Origin: Halocaridina rubra
Lineage: Eukaryota > Arthropoda > Malacostraca > Decapoda > Atyidae
DNA: 64,000 nt
Direction: 5' to 3'
Assembly: GCA_037179515.1 (NCBI GenBank)
Contig: JAXCGZ010003875.1
Coordinates: forward strand, 21,001-85,000
Both the position numbers and the translations under genes were made by a program. Below the pieces are notes generated by a model, which worked only from the letters and a program-made list of their open reading frames with translations, was not told where the DNA came from and ran no database searches. How positions within the stretch are numbered: the first letter of the stretch is position 1; the number at the start of each line of letters is the position of its first letter. Shown one piece after another: positions 36,401 to 50,609 of this stretch.

Positions 36401-36854
36401 CTCCTGCATTTTCGTGCTCACTGCCACCATGCACGTCCCAGTGTATGCCTGTTGCCCACCTCATAATAGAGTGCATTAATTTGTTTACTGTACAGTAAAT
36501 CTGTATGTCATTTATACTGTAGACTATTTGCATATTGATATAAATAACTGCAGGTCTTTCTGCTTTGCTATATACTTATAAAATATGTTTTAGTTATCTT
36601 ATATCTTTGGTATAGTGTGTCTATGGACGGTTGTGAAACGTATCTATGCCCAATATCATTGTTTCTTATGGAAAATGGCTCGTTACAATACGTGATTATT
36701 ACAATATGCGGCACTTCTGAGAACCTATCTTCGTGTTATTCTAAGAAATAGGTGTATATATATACATACAGGGAGTCCTCATATAACGTTGTTTCGACTT
36801 ATGTCGTTTCGAGTTTACGACAAAGGATAAAAAAGTTTTTTTTTTTTTTCTTTT

Positions 36855-37270
36855 TTGGGGGGGTTAAATGTTGGACCAGTTGGAGTAGCCAACGGTTATT
36901 TCACAGATAATGATAAAGAGATTTGTACATGTTTAAATGAATATTTCTTATCTGTATTTACCAATGAAAACTTGGAATATATTCTAAAAGTAGAATACAT
37001 ATACACAGACTCTCCTTATAATATGCTTAGTACAATAAATATTACAAGGGAGGATGTAATAAAATAAATAGATAAAGACTCATAAATCTCCGGGACCTGA
37101 TGAAGTTTATACTAAAGTATTAAAAAAGTACAAGACAGAGTTTAGTTGTCCATTAACTGCACAATTCTATAATTTGATAGAATTAGACTTGGTACCCAAG
37201 GAGTGGAATTTGGCAGATATGGTACCAATATTTAAAAAGAAGACTTGGTTAAAAAGAAATACTTTAGATC
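36855..37270 (+). pseudogene. LINE reverse-transcriptase fragment inside the Tigger remnant
   Basis: TDNDKEICTCLNEYFLSVFT, then ITREDVIK, a stop, and after a frame change SPGPDEVYTKVLKKYKTEF and LVPKEWNLADMVPIFKKK. This is the region just before the RT fingers in CR1-like LINEs (SPGPDE...VPIFKK). It is not the L1-L6 family, judging by sequence. Truncated at both ends. Confidence 0.7.
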
Positions 37271-38398
37271 TGTATTTTTTCTTTTCAGTCAATATAATTT
37301 TTCAATATAACCAATTGTATTTATAATAATAAATTAATAAAGCCATTAACTTGATAAAAAATGAGGTACTAATGTAATGTTTTTATGTTTATAAGTGTGT
37401 TTTATATCTTATAGTGTTATTTTCTATAGATTATGTATTGATTGTTCTTTCGCCTTTCTAGACTCACCTGCCTGCCCCTATCAAGTCAGCGGCTGACATA
37501 GCAAGCTTTCTCATTATAAGCAAGTCTCTCCCTTCCGATGTAAGAACACCACATGAGTACAGTATACTGTACAGGTACTATTACAGTTTTGTACTATTTA
37601 GTAACAAAGTACAGGTATTGAAGTGTAATATAGTGCAGATATTTTTATGTATGTGTTGTTTTATTATGCTGTACAGTACATGTATACTGAACAGTACCTG
37701 TATATTATGTTAATTTTAAAGTTTAGTAATAGAATTAAGATTGGTTTTAGTAATATATTAAGAACCTCTAGGAACATAGGGTCCCCTTATATTTGTATTT
37801 TTTTATTTTTATTTTTTTGACCCAGGTTCGAATATAAGTGAGTCCCGACTAGTGTCGATTTTCGACTTAAATCGCCTTTCAGGAACGGAACTCTGAGTCG
37901 AACCTCCACATACAAATGTGTAATGCCTTGAAAAAATCGACCCAGCCACAATTTGTGAAAAAAAATTGTAATTGACATCTGAAGAATATTGGAGGCATGA
38001 GCGCAGATATGCACGCACATCCACCTGGGGGACCATGTGTTTGCTCTCAGTTCTGCATTGGTGCACACACTGTGAAGATCGTTTGTCGTTCTTTCGTTGT
38101 AGTTTTTCAGATTTTTTGCTTTTTGCTTTAAATTAGCCCTCATTATGGTTCCCAAAAAAGTGAAAAGAGTCAGTAATAGTGATGCTAAAAAGCCTTAATG
38201 TATTACTGTGGAAACGAAGAAAAAAATAATAGGTAAACATGAGCATGGTGTTCGTGTTATTAATCTAGCCAAGCAATATGACATGGTGAAATCGACCATA
38301 TATTTTATTAAAGAATAAAGAGGCCTCAAAGGTGGCAGATGTGGCTAAAAGAGTGACTGTATTAACGAAGCATAGGTCTTAAGTAATAGGAAGGTAGA

Positions 38399-38506
38399 AA
38401 ATTTTTTGTAAATTTGGAGTGATGTACAGGCTTTCATTGAGAGGCATCACCCCAAATTTTTGTAAATTTGGAGTGATGTACAGGCTTTCATTGAGAGGCA
38501 TCACCC
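38399..38506 (+). repeat. 54-bp tandem duplication in the Tigger remnant
   Basis: gtaaatttggagtgatgtac begins at 38408 and again at 38462. The two units differ by about one base. Confidence 0.9.
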
Positions 38507-38744
38507 TGACAAAGCTGTGACCAACAGAGCAGTGTGTAATATATCTAAGTATTTAGGTATGTCGTTTGTGTGTAGTTAGATGTTCATGCGCTCAGCGCCA
38601 CCTATATATTACTGTACTGTACTGTAGAATAGAGCAGAAAATATATACATTGTTGTTGGGCCCCTACGAAGACGTTTGCTTGTCCTGCTGCTGTGCTGCA
38701 TTTACCTCTACCTTACACTTATTTATATGTGTTTACATTGCTGC

Positions 38745-40905
38745 AGTGATCAAAAGAACTCTTCTCATAATGAATCTCAGTCTCTTCCATTTTTGCTCCC
38801 CCTCCACCAATCCCTCCTACTCAGTGTCGCCTTTGGCACTTCAAGCGTACCCAACGTGAAAATTTGTGTAACTTCCTCTTTGACTTCCCATGGGATGACT
38901 ACTGCTTTCGGTCCCGCAACCCTGATCAAGTAGCTCTAAAAGTTGCCGAGATCATGACCGTGGGAATGGAGGCGTACATCCCCTCTTCTTCAAAAACTTT
39001 CTCTCCCCCTAAACCTTGGTTTGACCGTGCCTGCTCCATGGCTATCCAGGCTAGGAATCAGGCACACCGATCTTACCAAGCCTCTCCTTCCGATTTAACT
39101 TGCTCTGCTTTTATTGTAGCTAGGAATTGCTGTACTGCTCATATTCGAAGGTCTAAGGCTTCCTTTATAAAATTGAAAGTTGATGGCCATAACTCCTCTC
39201 CCACTGACAAATGCTTCTGGTACTTAGCCAAAAATCTCTCCAAAAACTTCTGTAACTCAAGCTTTCCCCCTCTCAATCGTTCGGATAGTTCTATAGCTTG
39301 CTCTCCCATTGAAAAAGCCACTCTCTTTGGCTCTCATTTTTCTGCCAACTCTTCTATAAACGATTCTAGCGCACCTGTTCCTCAATCTTTACCCCTTTCT
39401 AACCCTATGCCCTCCCTTATCCTTTCTTCACACAAAGTTACAAGGTTCTTCGCTCGCTAAAGACGAACAAGGCATCTGGTCCCGATGGTATCCCTGCAAG
39501 GTTCCTTAAGGAATTTGCAGATGAACTGGCTCCCATGCTTTGCTGTCTTTTTCACCTCATTCTGTCAACAGTATCTATCCTTCATCTTGGAAGCATGCTC
39601 TAGTTCAACTTATTCCTAAGAAGGGTGACCGCTCTATTCCTTCAAACTACTGACCTATTCCCCTAACCTCCACTATTGCTAAAGTTTTTGAAACTTTGCT
39701 CAATGCTCACGTCTTGAAACGCCTTGAATCTAACTCACTTATCTCCGATCACCAGTACGGCTTCCACAAGGCAAAATCCACTGGTGATCTGTCATATCTT
39801 ACTCATGTATGGTCATCTTCTCTGAGGAACTACGGGGAATCTTTTGTCGTCGCCCTTGATATCTCTAAGGCTTTTGGCAGAGTCTGGCACAAGGCCCTGT
39901 TGGCCAAACTCCCTGCCTATGGCTTTGCCCCTTCTTTCTGTTCTCTAATTTCCAGTTTTCTTACTGACCGCTTTTAATCTGTAGTTGTTGATGGCGCGAT
40001 ATCTAGCCCTTTCTCTGTTACCAGTGGTGTTCCACAAGGCTCTGTTCTTTCACCTACTCTGTTCCTTCTCTTCATCAATGATCTTCTACAATCTCCATCT
40101 TCCTCTCTTCTTCATGCCTTTGCTGATGATTCTACCCTTCACTTTTCCTCTGCTTTTTCTTCACAACCTTCATCTGTTACTCGTAATCAGTCTCGTATCA
40201 CTCTTTCTTCTACTCTTAACTCCGATTTGCAGAGAGTATCTGGGTGGGGCACTCAAAATTTAGTTAAATTCACTGCCTCCAAGACACAGTTTCTGGCTAT
40301 CTCTTTATCTTCTTCTCCTCCTGATAACCCTATTGTCTTCAAAACTAACGAAATTTACCCTCTTAATTCTATCAACATATTTGGAATCCATATAGCCTCT
40401 AACTTGTCTTGGAGGAATCACATAATCCAAATTTCTAAATCTTCATCCAAAAAATTGGGGGTTTTGTTTCGTGTTTGTCATTACTTTTCCTCTTTACAGT
40501 TACTTAAAATTTATAAAGCTGTCATCTGTCCCTGCTTAGAATATTGCTCACACATCTGGGGTGCTTCTTCTTATACTTTTCTTTTTGATAGGGTTTATTT
40601 TCTTTCTCTTCGCTGTAAGGTATCTTCCCTTCCTCTTTTCTATTGCTACTACTTCCATTGCTGCTCTGATAAGTTGGTGAGTTGCATCCCTCCCCCACTG
40701 CCAAGGCTACATAAGACTTGCCAAGCAGCCTCATCTCACAGGTAGTGTGTGGAGATTTGTAGCTCGCGGATTGGTCTGTGCAGCGACTGTTTCTTCCCAT
40801 CTACCTCCAGACTCTGGAACTCTCTTCCTCCTTCTGTCTTTCTTAATTGTTATGACCTTTCATCCTTCAAAAAGCAGATCTATCGTCATCTCAGAGCCTA
40901 GTCCT
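38745..40905 (+). pseudogene. Jockey-superfamily LINE, 5' truncated
   Basis: A second LINE type. After the end of an endonuclease region come LCNFLFDFPWDDYCFRSRNP and FSPPKPWFDRACSMAIQARN, then reverse transcriptase: NKASGPDGIPARFLKEFADE, VALDISKAFGRVWHKALLAK, SGVPQGSVLSPTLFLLFIND and the catalytic HAFADDSTLHFSS. A C-terminal region follows (IFGIHIASNLSWRNHI), with a final SRLWNSLPPSVF and FKKQIYRHLRA. Frames change near 39440, 39660, 39980, 40230 and 40620, so it is inactive. Sequence style suggests jockey or a nearby clade; the clade is not certain. Confidence 0.82.
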
Positions 40906-41076
40906 CCATATCTCTGGGTCCTCTGTACTTTAACTTTATTCTATCTGTCGTTTTCCTTTGTTTGACATTACCTCATCTCTGCCTTGTCTTAAACCTATTT
41001 CTTTTCCTTCATCTTGGTATTTCTCGTGCCCAAGCCTTTATTGATGAGGGCAGTTTCTGCCTGTACCAGTGTCACA

Positions 41077-41213
<137 letters not shown>

Positions 41214-41253
41214 AAGTTTTCCTATTCTCATGCATCTCTCTGACTCTTTAATA

Positions 41254-41450
41254 CAGAAGCTCCCCTACTTACGAACAATCAAGTTATGAACATTCACAGA
41301 TACAAACAAATACCTACCTATTATCTACTCATGCGTCAATGTATTCATTACTGTACTGTACAGTCTTTATTTTACCTAAACACAACTTACGAACAATACT
41401 TACGAACGTACTTCTGGAACCTAACTCATTCATAAGTTGGGAAGTGTCTG
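41254..41450. mobile_element. Tigger/pogo-type MITE with TA target duplication
   Basis: 197 bp. The left end CAGAAGCTCCCCTACTTACG and the right end, reversed, CAGACACTTCCCAACTTATG form imperfect terminal inverted repeats. TA lies on each side (41252-41253, 41451-41452). No coding capacity. Confidence 0.8.
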
Positions 41451-41452
41451 TA

Positions 41453-41598
41453 CTTCACCCTTGGGCACCATCAGACCATTTTTTTTTTCAAATGCACTTC
41501 AGGTTATTTTTTATCACTTGCATGCAGACTTTAACACTCACTTCCACATGTACTAAATTAACCTCTAATTGCTATGCATACTTAATCTTTGTCTTCTT

Positions 41599-41629
<31 letters not shown>

Positions 41630-43825
41630 TGTTTCAATTTTCTAATAAGTGCCAGAACTTGGAAATATCTCAAGTACTGTATATGCATAGCTAATACTAT
41701 TCTTTTTAAATTTGATCTTGTCATATCTCTAAATATCATTTAGGGGGCCTGCTTCTCAGGTAGTTGTGTAGGGCTTAAGCAGTATTTTGTTGAATCTTTA
41801 TAGATGAGCAATGCTTAACTTCTCAAGGCTCTTGAGTGTGGGAATACAATCTGAAGTTTGTTTGTTGATTTTAGGCTGTATGGGTACATCTTTTTTATGT
41901 ATTCACAAACTTGATTGCATAATGACTGCATATTTGCTGTTAACCATGTGTTGGTCCATGTAGTGCAATAGGTATACTGTATTATGTAGATTTTTAGGTT
42001 GAGGAGGAGAGCACACACACCTTCATGGACTATGACCTATGGCTTGTCACAACCTTATTTCTGTAAAACATTAGAGTTGGAATAGGCTAAAGTTGACTGA
42101 ATGTTTTCTGCATCTTTTTTTTTTATATGATCTTTTGTAATTGAAATTGCATTTATCCTGCATTTTTTCAGACTTTAGAAATTTAATTTCTTTTTAATAC
42201 TTATTTTCTTTATACACTCAGTTGTCTCAAACGCCATGCTTTCTACATTGTATCCTCTCTCCATACCTAAGTTGTTTATGCTTTTTGCATGTCTTTTGCT
42301 GGTCAGGGCATTGGTGCGAGATTAAAATCTCTAGCATGTCATCATTGCTGATTACCCCAAAATTTGTTTATTGCAGGTTAGTGATGTTACCGTAGGTGTT
42401 TTTTTTTTTTTTTTTTTTTTACACCTGCAAGTCAATGAAAATTATACTAGGCATCTGGTAAAATATTTAGCAGAAGATATTTATTTGGTGTGTTATAAAT
42501 AATTCTTGGCAAGAGGATTCCATTGGTTTTTATGCATAAAAGTTTCCTACAGGTTTTTCAGTGTTTTCTCATTACTCTTTTTCAAACCATCCTCAAAATA
42601 TTTCATTACCAGTTTATGTAATAAACTTTGAATGTGTCAGTGACCTCTTGGTGCATAAGATGTTAAAGAACCTTGGTATCTGAAGTCTGAATTAACAATA
42701 TGGATATTCTCATATAATCAGCAACACTGATGAGTGATAAGAATGTTTTGAAATTATCTGAAATAAGTGACAGAAAAGCAGTTCACACCTAGTTACATTG
42801 AATCATCACATTATCAGTCTTTTTATGTTTATATCCATAATATGCAGTTTATAAGTCGCCGAACGTTTTAACTTTTACATTTCACAAAGAAGTCCATCGA
42901 TCATGTTTAGAGGTTTAGGGCGTCTAATGGGATGCAGAGGTTGGGAGATGTATAGACGTGAGTAAGATAAATGAAATGGATAAGAAAGTGAGTGAGAGAA
43001 CTAGCTTACCCTCAGTACAGTGTAATGTTTTTTACTGTGAAATATATAAAGATGGGTAAAGTTGGATGGAGCCTTGATGCCTCAGTTCTTTTTTAATATT
43101 TGTGATCATGCTGCTGGATTATATGGACATGAAATAATGCATGAATGAAGCTTACATTTATATTCATTGGTTTTCTTTCTGTACGTTGAAGTATTTGTGT
43201 TTTTAAACTTTTGTGTGCAACTTTGCCATAGATTTCAAATGAGATAGCTCCAACCCAAAAATGTTATAAAAATTCCCTGATTGTTCCAAATGCATAGGAA
43301 CCAGTAATCCAGCATAACATTGAAATTTATTTTTGTTATATTTATTCTTGTTTTTCATTACTCTGATATTTTTAATTTGTTGAATATTTTGTAATCTCCC
43401 ACTTTAACGAATTGTAATGTATCATAAATCATTAAGAAAGATTTTATAGCATATACTTGGATAATGGTAATGAATCAATTTCCATACACCGTTTACCATT
43501 TCTTTTTCAATCACTTTGGAACATAAATATATTATGGTAATATTATTGTTCCAAGTTTTTTCAAATATGTAAGAATTATACATTTATTCAATAACATTGT
43601 AGAATAATGGTTTCATTATTTATCTTTCCTTAGCATGCTAACTCGCTAAAGTTTCTTTCCCATTTTAAATATGCAATTAAGACTAGACTAGGCAACTTGT
43701 TTTGCATAGAAAATGAGTACATAACTTGATCAGTAATAATAATGTATATTCAGTACAGTACTGTATAGAGTTCTTTTTCATTAAATTTTTTATATGATGA
43801 TTTCATGAGAATATATAAAGGGGAC
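41453..43825. other. Intergenic sequence downstream of E74
   Basis: AT-rich and without recognised repeats except a short (TAA)n near 41602 and poly(T) near 42400. No convincing coding region on either strand. Unlike the left part of the window it appears largely free of mobile elements. Confidence 0.6.
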
Positions 43826-43990
43826 ACTTTAGTATAGTGGATAAAATACTCGACCTGTGATCGATTCCACTGCGGGGTGTTAGGTAAGTGTATACAGCCT
43901 TAATTTCCCATCTATCTGTCCACCCCCATAATGGGAATTAAGACAATACAGTAAAGAAAAGGAAATATGCAATATACAAAAACAGTGGGT
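43826..43990 (+). mobile_element. Degenerate tRNA-derived SINE
   Basis: TTTAGTATAGTGGATAAAAT resembles a tRNA A-box, and GATCGATTCCACTGCGGG resembles a B-box and T-arm. The anticodon arm is shortened. The body (cagccttaatttcccatcta, then atgggaattaagac) resembles the SINE at 2341-2560. Confidence 0.5.
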
Positions 43991-45900
<1,910 letters not shown>

Positions 45901-45984
45901 TTAATTTTTTTCCTTATAAAGAACTGGAACATGACCGCCTAATTGAGCACCGATTCCATGGACAACCTCTTTCATCGTTATGCC
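45901..45984 (-). CDS. Candidate small terminal exon of unknown gene
   Basis: On the minus strand a T-rich tract and tttttatcag precede GGC ATA ACG ATG, opening 27 codons that read GITMKEVVHGIGAQLGG then HVPVLYKEKN and stop at 45901. The residue mix is protein-like (two glycine turns, an amphipathic start) in an otherwise AT-rich non-coding stretch. I do not recognise it. It lies about 1.5 kb beyond the E74 stop, so it may be the last exon of another minus-strand gene, an E74 alternative end, or chance. Confidence 0.25.
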   Translation of the reverse strand, partial: GITMKEVVHGIGAQLGGHVPVLYKEKN

Positions 45985-46034
45985 CTGATAAAAAATTAAA
46001 TCATAATAATAATAATTACAATATTTAGAGCAAT

Positions 46035-47132
46035 TAAATATTAAGTTACAAACTTTATTCACAACACTTTATCACTAATATCACCTCAGTTTCGGTTAGT
46101 AGCTCAGGCCAATTACAAGTGGTGTCACATAAAAGAAATATTGGCAATAGCCATGTGTCCCCATTTTTTCTTGTGTAATTTCAGTAACTCGGTAACTGAA
46201 GCCTAGCACAATGGACTATCAAAGCTGCAAGGCACTGTCCGTTTCAACTTCCTCCATGAGTTCAGAAAATAAAACCCCATTATTGCACCCCTTTTCTCTT
46301 TTAAGGACACAAATGGGGAATTCCATGATGAACTAATCTTAGGAAGCGATCTCTTGAACCTACAGCAAAATTTCTTCCTAAACTGTCACTTCCATAACTG
46401 GTTCATTCGTAGTAATTTCAATGAAATCAAGCACTGCTTACACAAACTCAGACATGGGAATTTGTAGAAATGCCTGCCCTAGAGCTATTATACGTAAAAA
46501 TATGTCTAAAGAGGTAAGACTTCAAACATTCACATATTTATAAAAAAAAAAACACAGATTGAGAAATTCAGTCTTGAGACATACAACTGGTACAGAAAGG
46601 GGTTAGTAAACTGATATTAAAAACTGGGATTAATGAAAACCCCTGAATAAATATACAAATACACTGCATGCAATTCAAGAGATGCTCAAAGATACATAAT
46701 GTAGCTTTTATCTGTTATTTCATTATTCGCTACAAACTACACTGAACAGCCCAATTTACATAAAATAAATAATGTTATTACCATCACTATGATAAGCAGT
46801 ATCATCACTGTCTTAAATGGGCTGCCTAGTATCACATTCTTTTGGATCGGGTAAGGAGGGGGAGGAGGAAGAGTAAGGAGGAGGATCGGCCTCACACACA
46901 ATGTTCCGCTTGGCAGTCTGGCCACTTGGTAAAAAGAGGCGAATGTAATAAAATAATTGTCATTATTCTTATGTATAGACTATTTACATTCACTTGAGTG
47001 ATAGTCATTATATCATGAAGATCAAGAGGCAATATATACAGAAACAGGCTTATGGAGAAACATCAAGATTCTCTCTTCACAAGACCACACAGTTAATTTA
47101 CATAATTTAACTCCTAGATCTTTTGTGTAGTG

Positions 47133-47206
<74 letters not shown>

Positions 47207-47517
47207 TTATTGTCATGGGAGCCCAAATACACCAAAAGAGATATACATCAATATCTTGAGCTCTCTTCTTCTTGTGCAATAATTGCAAAATGAAAAACCA
47301 TCAGCATCATATCCTCTCTGCCTTGTGGCAAGTAAGAGAAGAGCCTGGGACATAATTATGGGGGATCGTCTTAGTGTCCACAGACAGTATGGTCAATTCA
47401 GGTGTCACTAGCTCTACAGAAGATAACAGGTCATTAAGACTCGTTCTTGCAGATACCTGCAACACCTTTCTTAGTTTTTATGCTTGTTTGGCTCATAAAC
47501 GCTGTCATCTACAGCTC
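46035..47517 (-). other. Eip74EF: Probable E74 3' untranslated region
   Basis: Sequence after the E74 stop on the minus strand. The first clear AATAAA on that strand is at 46059-46054, which would give about 1.5 kb of 3' UTR; later signals are possible. It contains a (TA)n at 47136-47204 and no coding region that I trust. Confidence 0.4.
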
Positions 47518-47626
47518 TTACGCTCCCGTACAATCAATTTCAATTATGTCTTTTGGTACGTCTACAAATTGGTACACCAAACGCTGACCATCAACTTTAG
47601 CCAGAATCCCACGTTGGTAGTAATAT
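47518..47626 (-). CDS. Eip74EF: E74 exon F: end of ETS domain and stop
   Basis: Acceptor ctttcttttaacag precedes 47626. The first base completes the arginine codon begun in exon E. The reading is [20 protein letters not shown] then [15 protein letters not shown] and a TAA stop at 47518-47520. This is the end of the winged helix-turn-helix ETS domain (recognition helix end, then the beta-sheet with LVYQF) and a short tail that is nearly the same as in insect E74. No residues seem lost. Confidence 0.97.
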
Positions 47627-47801
47627 CTGTTAAAAGAAAGAAAATTAATCCTGCTGATTCAATTTATTCTTAAAATTAGAATAAGATACTAATATGAAGT
47701 AAATGCTACAAGTGTTATATCAAGCAAAATCACGAAAAAGGTAAAATGTAATTATCTTATACCCAACAAACCAAAAACTAAAAAAGGGAGGAAAAAATTA
47801 C

Positions 47802-47994
47802 CTTAGGGCACGTCCCATTGTTTCATAATTCATATCTGGTTTGTTCTTGTGGAGACCCCAGAGTCTTGATACAGCTTTTGAATCGACCAATTTGAAAATA
47901 CCTTTTTCTCTATTGGTCCACTTGATGTACTTGGGGCAACATTCTTTGTCTTGAAGAAGCTTAAGAAGAAACTCCCACAAGTAGGTGGTAGAGC
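47802..47994 (-). CDS. Eip74EF: E74 exon E: first two thirds of ETS domain
   Basis: Between acceptor gtttcacag and donor CTAAG/gtaatt. Reads [38 protein letters not shown] and [20 protein letters not shown], then MGRAL and the first two bases of the arginine codon. It contains ETS helix 1 (LWEFLLKLL), the W-x-N-x-E strand region and most of DNA-recognition helix 3 ([10 protein letters not shown]). The GLHKNKP loop is typical of the E74/ELF subgroup. Enters phase 1, leaves phase 2. Confidence 0.98.
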
Positions 47995-48141
47995 CTGTGA
48001 AACAATTTTGCATGTATATTAAGGTAAGTTTGTAACTAGATTACTGTATACTCATGTAACATAATACAACATTTTGAATGTATGTCTACATTTTGTACTT
48101 TCTCAGTATCATAACTGCTGTGGTGTTATTAAAGTATTTAC

Positions 48142-48489
48142 CTTCTCTGCTCTTCCTCTTCATGCCAGGTTGTTGCTGGCCATTAGCATCAACTGGCTTG
48201 GGTTTACGGCCTTTCTTCTTCATTCTGGGCGGGAAGCCCATATCTCCTAAGAAGAAATCCTCAGCTGAAGAGGACGAGGACGGTGAGGCTGTGGATGGAG
48301 TGGCACCCATGCCTGATGAGAGCAGGTGTCCCATATGATTGGCGGAAGGTGGCTGTAGAGGTGAAGTCAAACCTGTCGGGTGGGTTGTGTAATGGGGAGA
48401 GGTGACCCCATAACCTGCTACCCCACCAGGTGAACCAACATCTAGGTAACCACTCACTCCCATGCCATAACCACCCATCACCTGAGAAT
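48142..48489 (-). CDS. Eip74EF: E74 exon D: Gly/Ser-rich linker and basic region
   Basis: 348 bp, acceptor aatctttacag, donor GAAG/gtaaat. The encoded segment starts (D)SQVMGGYGMGVSGYLDVG, is rich in Gly, Ser, Pro and Thr (unfolded), then has a Ser run before EDFFLGDMGFPP. It ends with the basic RMKKKGRKPKP and MKRKSREG, which directly precede the ETS domain in insect E74 as well. GRKPK resembles an AT-hook and with KRKSR may add DNA contact or nuclear import. Phase 1 at both ends. Confidence 0.93.
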
Positions 48490-49579
48490 CTGTAAAGATT
48501 GAGACGTTTATTAATAGATCGCTGGGTACTTACAGATTGTGATCTTAAACTGCAATTAAAAGTTCATATACAGTAAAAGCGAATTATCACATAATTTTTG
48601 GGTTATGTGAGGGTTCAGTACTTTCCAATGCCAGTTATAAATATAAATGGAGACATCTAAATGTCAACTATTATGTACTTAGCCTTGGATGAGAGAACTG
48701 TGGTAGAATTTATACATGAAACGAGTACTTGACAAATGACATGGACATGCTCTTATGAAGTAATAATATAAGATTATTCTTGTAGAAAGGACAGGTTACT
48801 TTGACACCTTATGGTAGAAGAACTGAATTATTTAGATATCTCGAGGAGTTAGAGAAGAAAGCTCTATGAAAGAGCTTACTAAATTCTGAGTGATTCATGT
48901 ACTGTACATAGTTGGAATGTAAAGGTTCTGCAGCTACCAATTCCTTCGTAAGTTGGAGAATACATTTCCTTGCCACTCTTTCCGACTAACCAGTAGAGTG
49001 GCCACAATAAAAATAAAAACCGCTTTCGTATAATTAGAAAGAAGTAGGAGGTATTACCATCTATTCCTCTTAAACCCTTCCTTTTACAAGGTAGGATACA
49101 TGAATACTTTGATAGATGATCAACATATCTAGCTATAACAGACAGACTGTATGAGAAGTGTTAATTCAGTCAAAAGAGATATCACTTTATTTGCAGGTAC
49201 AGTATGATATTTAACGAGTTAGCATCCAAATTATAATCAATAAAATAAATAACGTCATCAGGAGAATATTGTGAGCAATATACAGTATTATTAGAGGTAC
49301 AGTCTATGAAGAACTCAAAAGGGGATTGCTGTATGTCAGTGGTACGATCACTCGACACGCAGTAACAGACAAGCTAACAGTGATCAAGAGAATAAAAATA
49401 TTTTACCAGTATTTTGTACTTTAAAAATATAAAGCTCTTTGAAATCAACATGTATTTACATATGTTCTTAATTACAGTCAACATTCCCACCTCAGAGTAT
49501 ATACATAATACCGAAAGAATATTTACTATCATCAATATTCTCTGGCCCTCCAACTTAGCGCCAGTGCGCCACAGCTAAG

Positions 49580-49591
49580 TTCCCGCCAAAA
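49580..49591 (+). promoter_or_regulatory. E2F-like site
   Basis: TTCCCGCCAAAA matches the E2F/DP consensus closely, within a locally GC-rich 80 bp that also has an ATG in good context (ccaacatggttg, 49617-49628). Single sites of this length arise by chance, and no transcript start is proved. Confidence 0.25.
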
Positions 49592-49665
49592 CGGGTCTAT
49601 TGGCAGCAGCACCATCCAACATGGTTGCCAAAGCGGTAATTTTAAATGCAATTCCTCCTTATACC

Positions 49666-49774
<109 letters not shown>

Positions 49775-50559
49775 TAAAAAATAAAAAACTTGTAATAGCA
49801 CGTACACATATGACTTTTATATACTCGTCATATCTTGATAAGTTCCGTCTTCTGCACTTAGAGCAGCAGGTGCGATAGGTTAAACGTGTCAATGTGCTTC
49901 TTCAAGGCTGTCGTGCGCATGGTTCTTACCATACCCAACTTAATGCAAACCAATAAGATAAATTGCATACTACTCCTTCCGCTGGATTAGCTCCCATATC
50001 AGTATAAATGTGAAAGTATGCATGTATGATGGTTAGTTCTCCCTTTGAGGTTTCATTTGAAAAACATACATCCCAAACTAGAAATTTATACAAATATATT
50101 AAATTGTTAGAAGTAGTAATAGTAGCAATAGTAATACTAAAGTAAGGGAAGAAAAAAAGACCAAGGAGCTGATATCTAGCAAGTATGGGAAACATTTCCT
50201 CTTGAGTGCTGGACTGGCTACAACAACTTGACTTCTTTCATGCTTTGTATCGACTTGAAAGGGAAATTATGCGTGACAACATGAAAGACGTAAGACTCGC
50301 TTAACCACGAGTTCCAATTTGCAAAACTGGCCCCATTCGTTCACGTTTGTTTTCGATTATTGTATTTATAGTACTTATCATGTATAGTAATTTATTTATA
50401 TTTTGAAACTTGTTACCCTTGGTGAAAATGCAAATACACCCAATCCCACGACATCAAAAGCACTGACAGTGCGCTAATTTTTACGCGACCTTGGTAAGGG
50501 TCATTCATCCCCAAAGCTTTTAACTCTTTGTCCCGCCACAAACACAATCCCATCAACAG

Positions 50560-50609
50560 CCAATCGGAGTTCAGGGTATGGTATATATACCATCCTTCGC
50601 TTGGCCAAT
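50560..50609. promoter_or_regulatory. CCAAT/TATA cluster in E74 intron C-D
   Basis: CCAAT at 50560-50564, a palindromic ggTATATATAcc at 50582-50589 and a second CCAAT at 50605-50609, in sequence of higher GC than around it. The arrangement is almost symmetric, so direction is unclear. It could be an alternative promoter, or simply a short TA run between two CCAATs. Confidence 0.25.

Larger units (their letters stand above)
33918..36754. mobile_element. Unclassified element X, copy X2
   Basis: Starts CACCTAGTTCGCTC at 33918 and ends ...AAATAGGTG at 36754. The same left and right unique parts as X1 flank at least five 178-bp units. A foldback element (34360-35569) sits inside one unit. Flanks are tatata on both sides, so any target duplication is hidden in TA sequence. 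No ORF, so non-autonomous. Its right part lacks the LINE seen in X1. Confidence 0.72.
36769..38560 (+). pseudogene. Tigger/pogo transposon remnant
   Basis: The left end CAGGGAGTCCTCATATAACG is preceded by TA. An internal inverted-type block (ggaacggaactctgagtcga) is near 37880. From 38143 the frame MVPKKVKRVSNSDAKKP is followed by a stop and then KKKIIGKHEHGVRVINLAKQ and YDMVKSTIYFIK, the CENP-B/Pipsqueak-type DNA-binding helix-turn-helix of Tigger transposases. A second part (VQAFIERHHPDKAVTNRAV) follows near 38480. The DDE core is not seen. Stops and a local duplication show it is dead. Confidence 0.75.

Noticed and set aside
43826..43890. Possible tRNA gene
   Set aside because: It has A- and B-box-like parts but lacks a full anticodon arm and acceptor stem, and continues into a SINE-like body.
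47374..48338. Plus-strand frames at 47374-47673 and 48078-48338
   Set aside because: They are antisense to E74 exons F and D.
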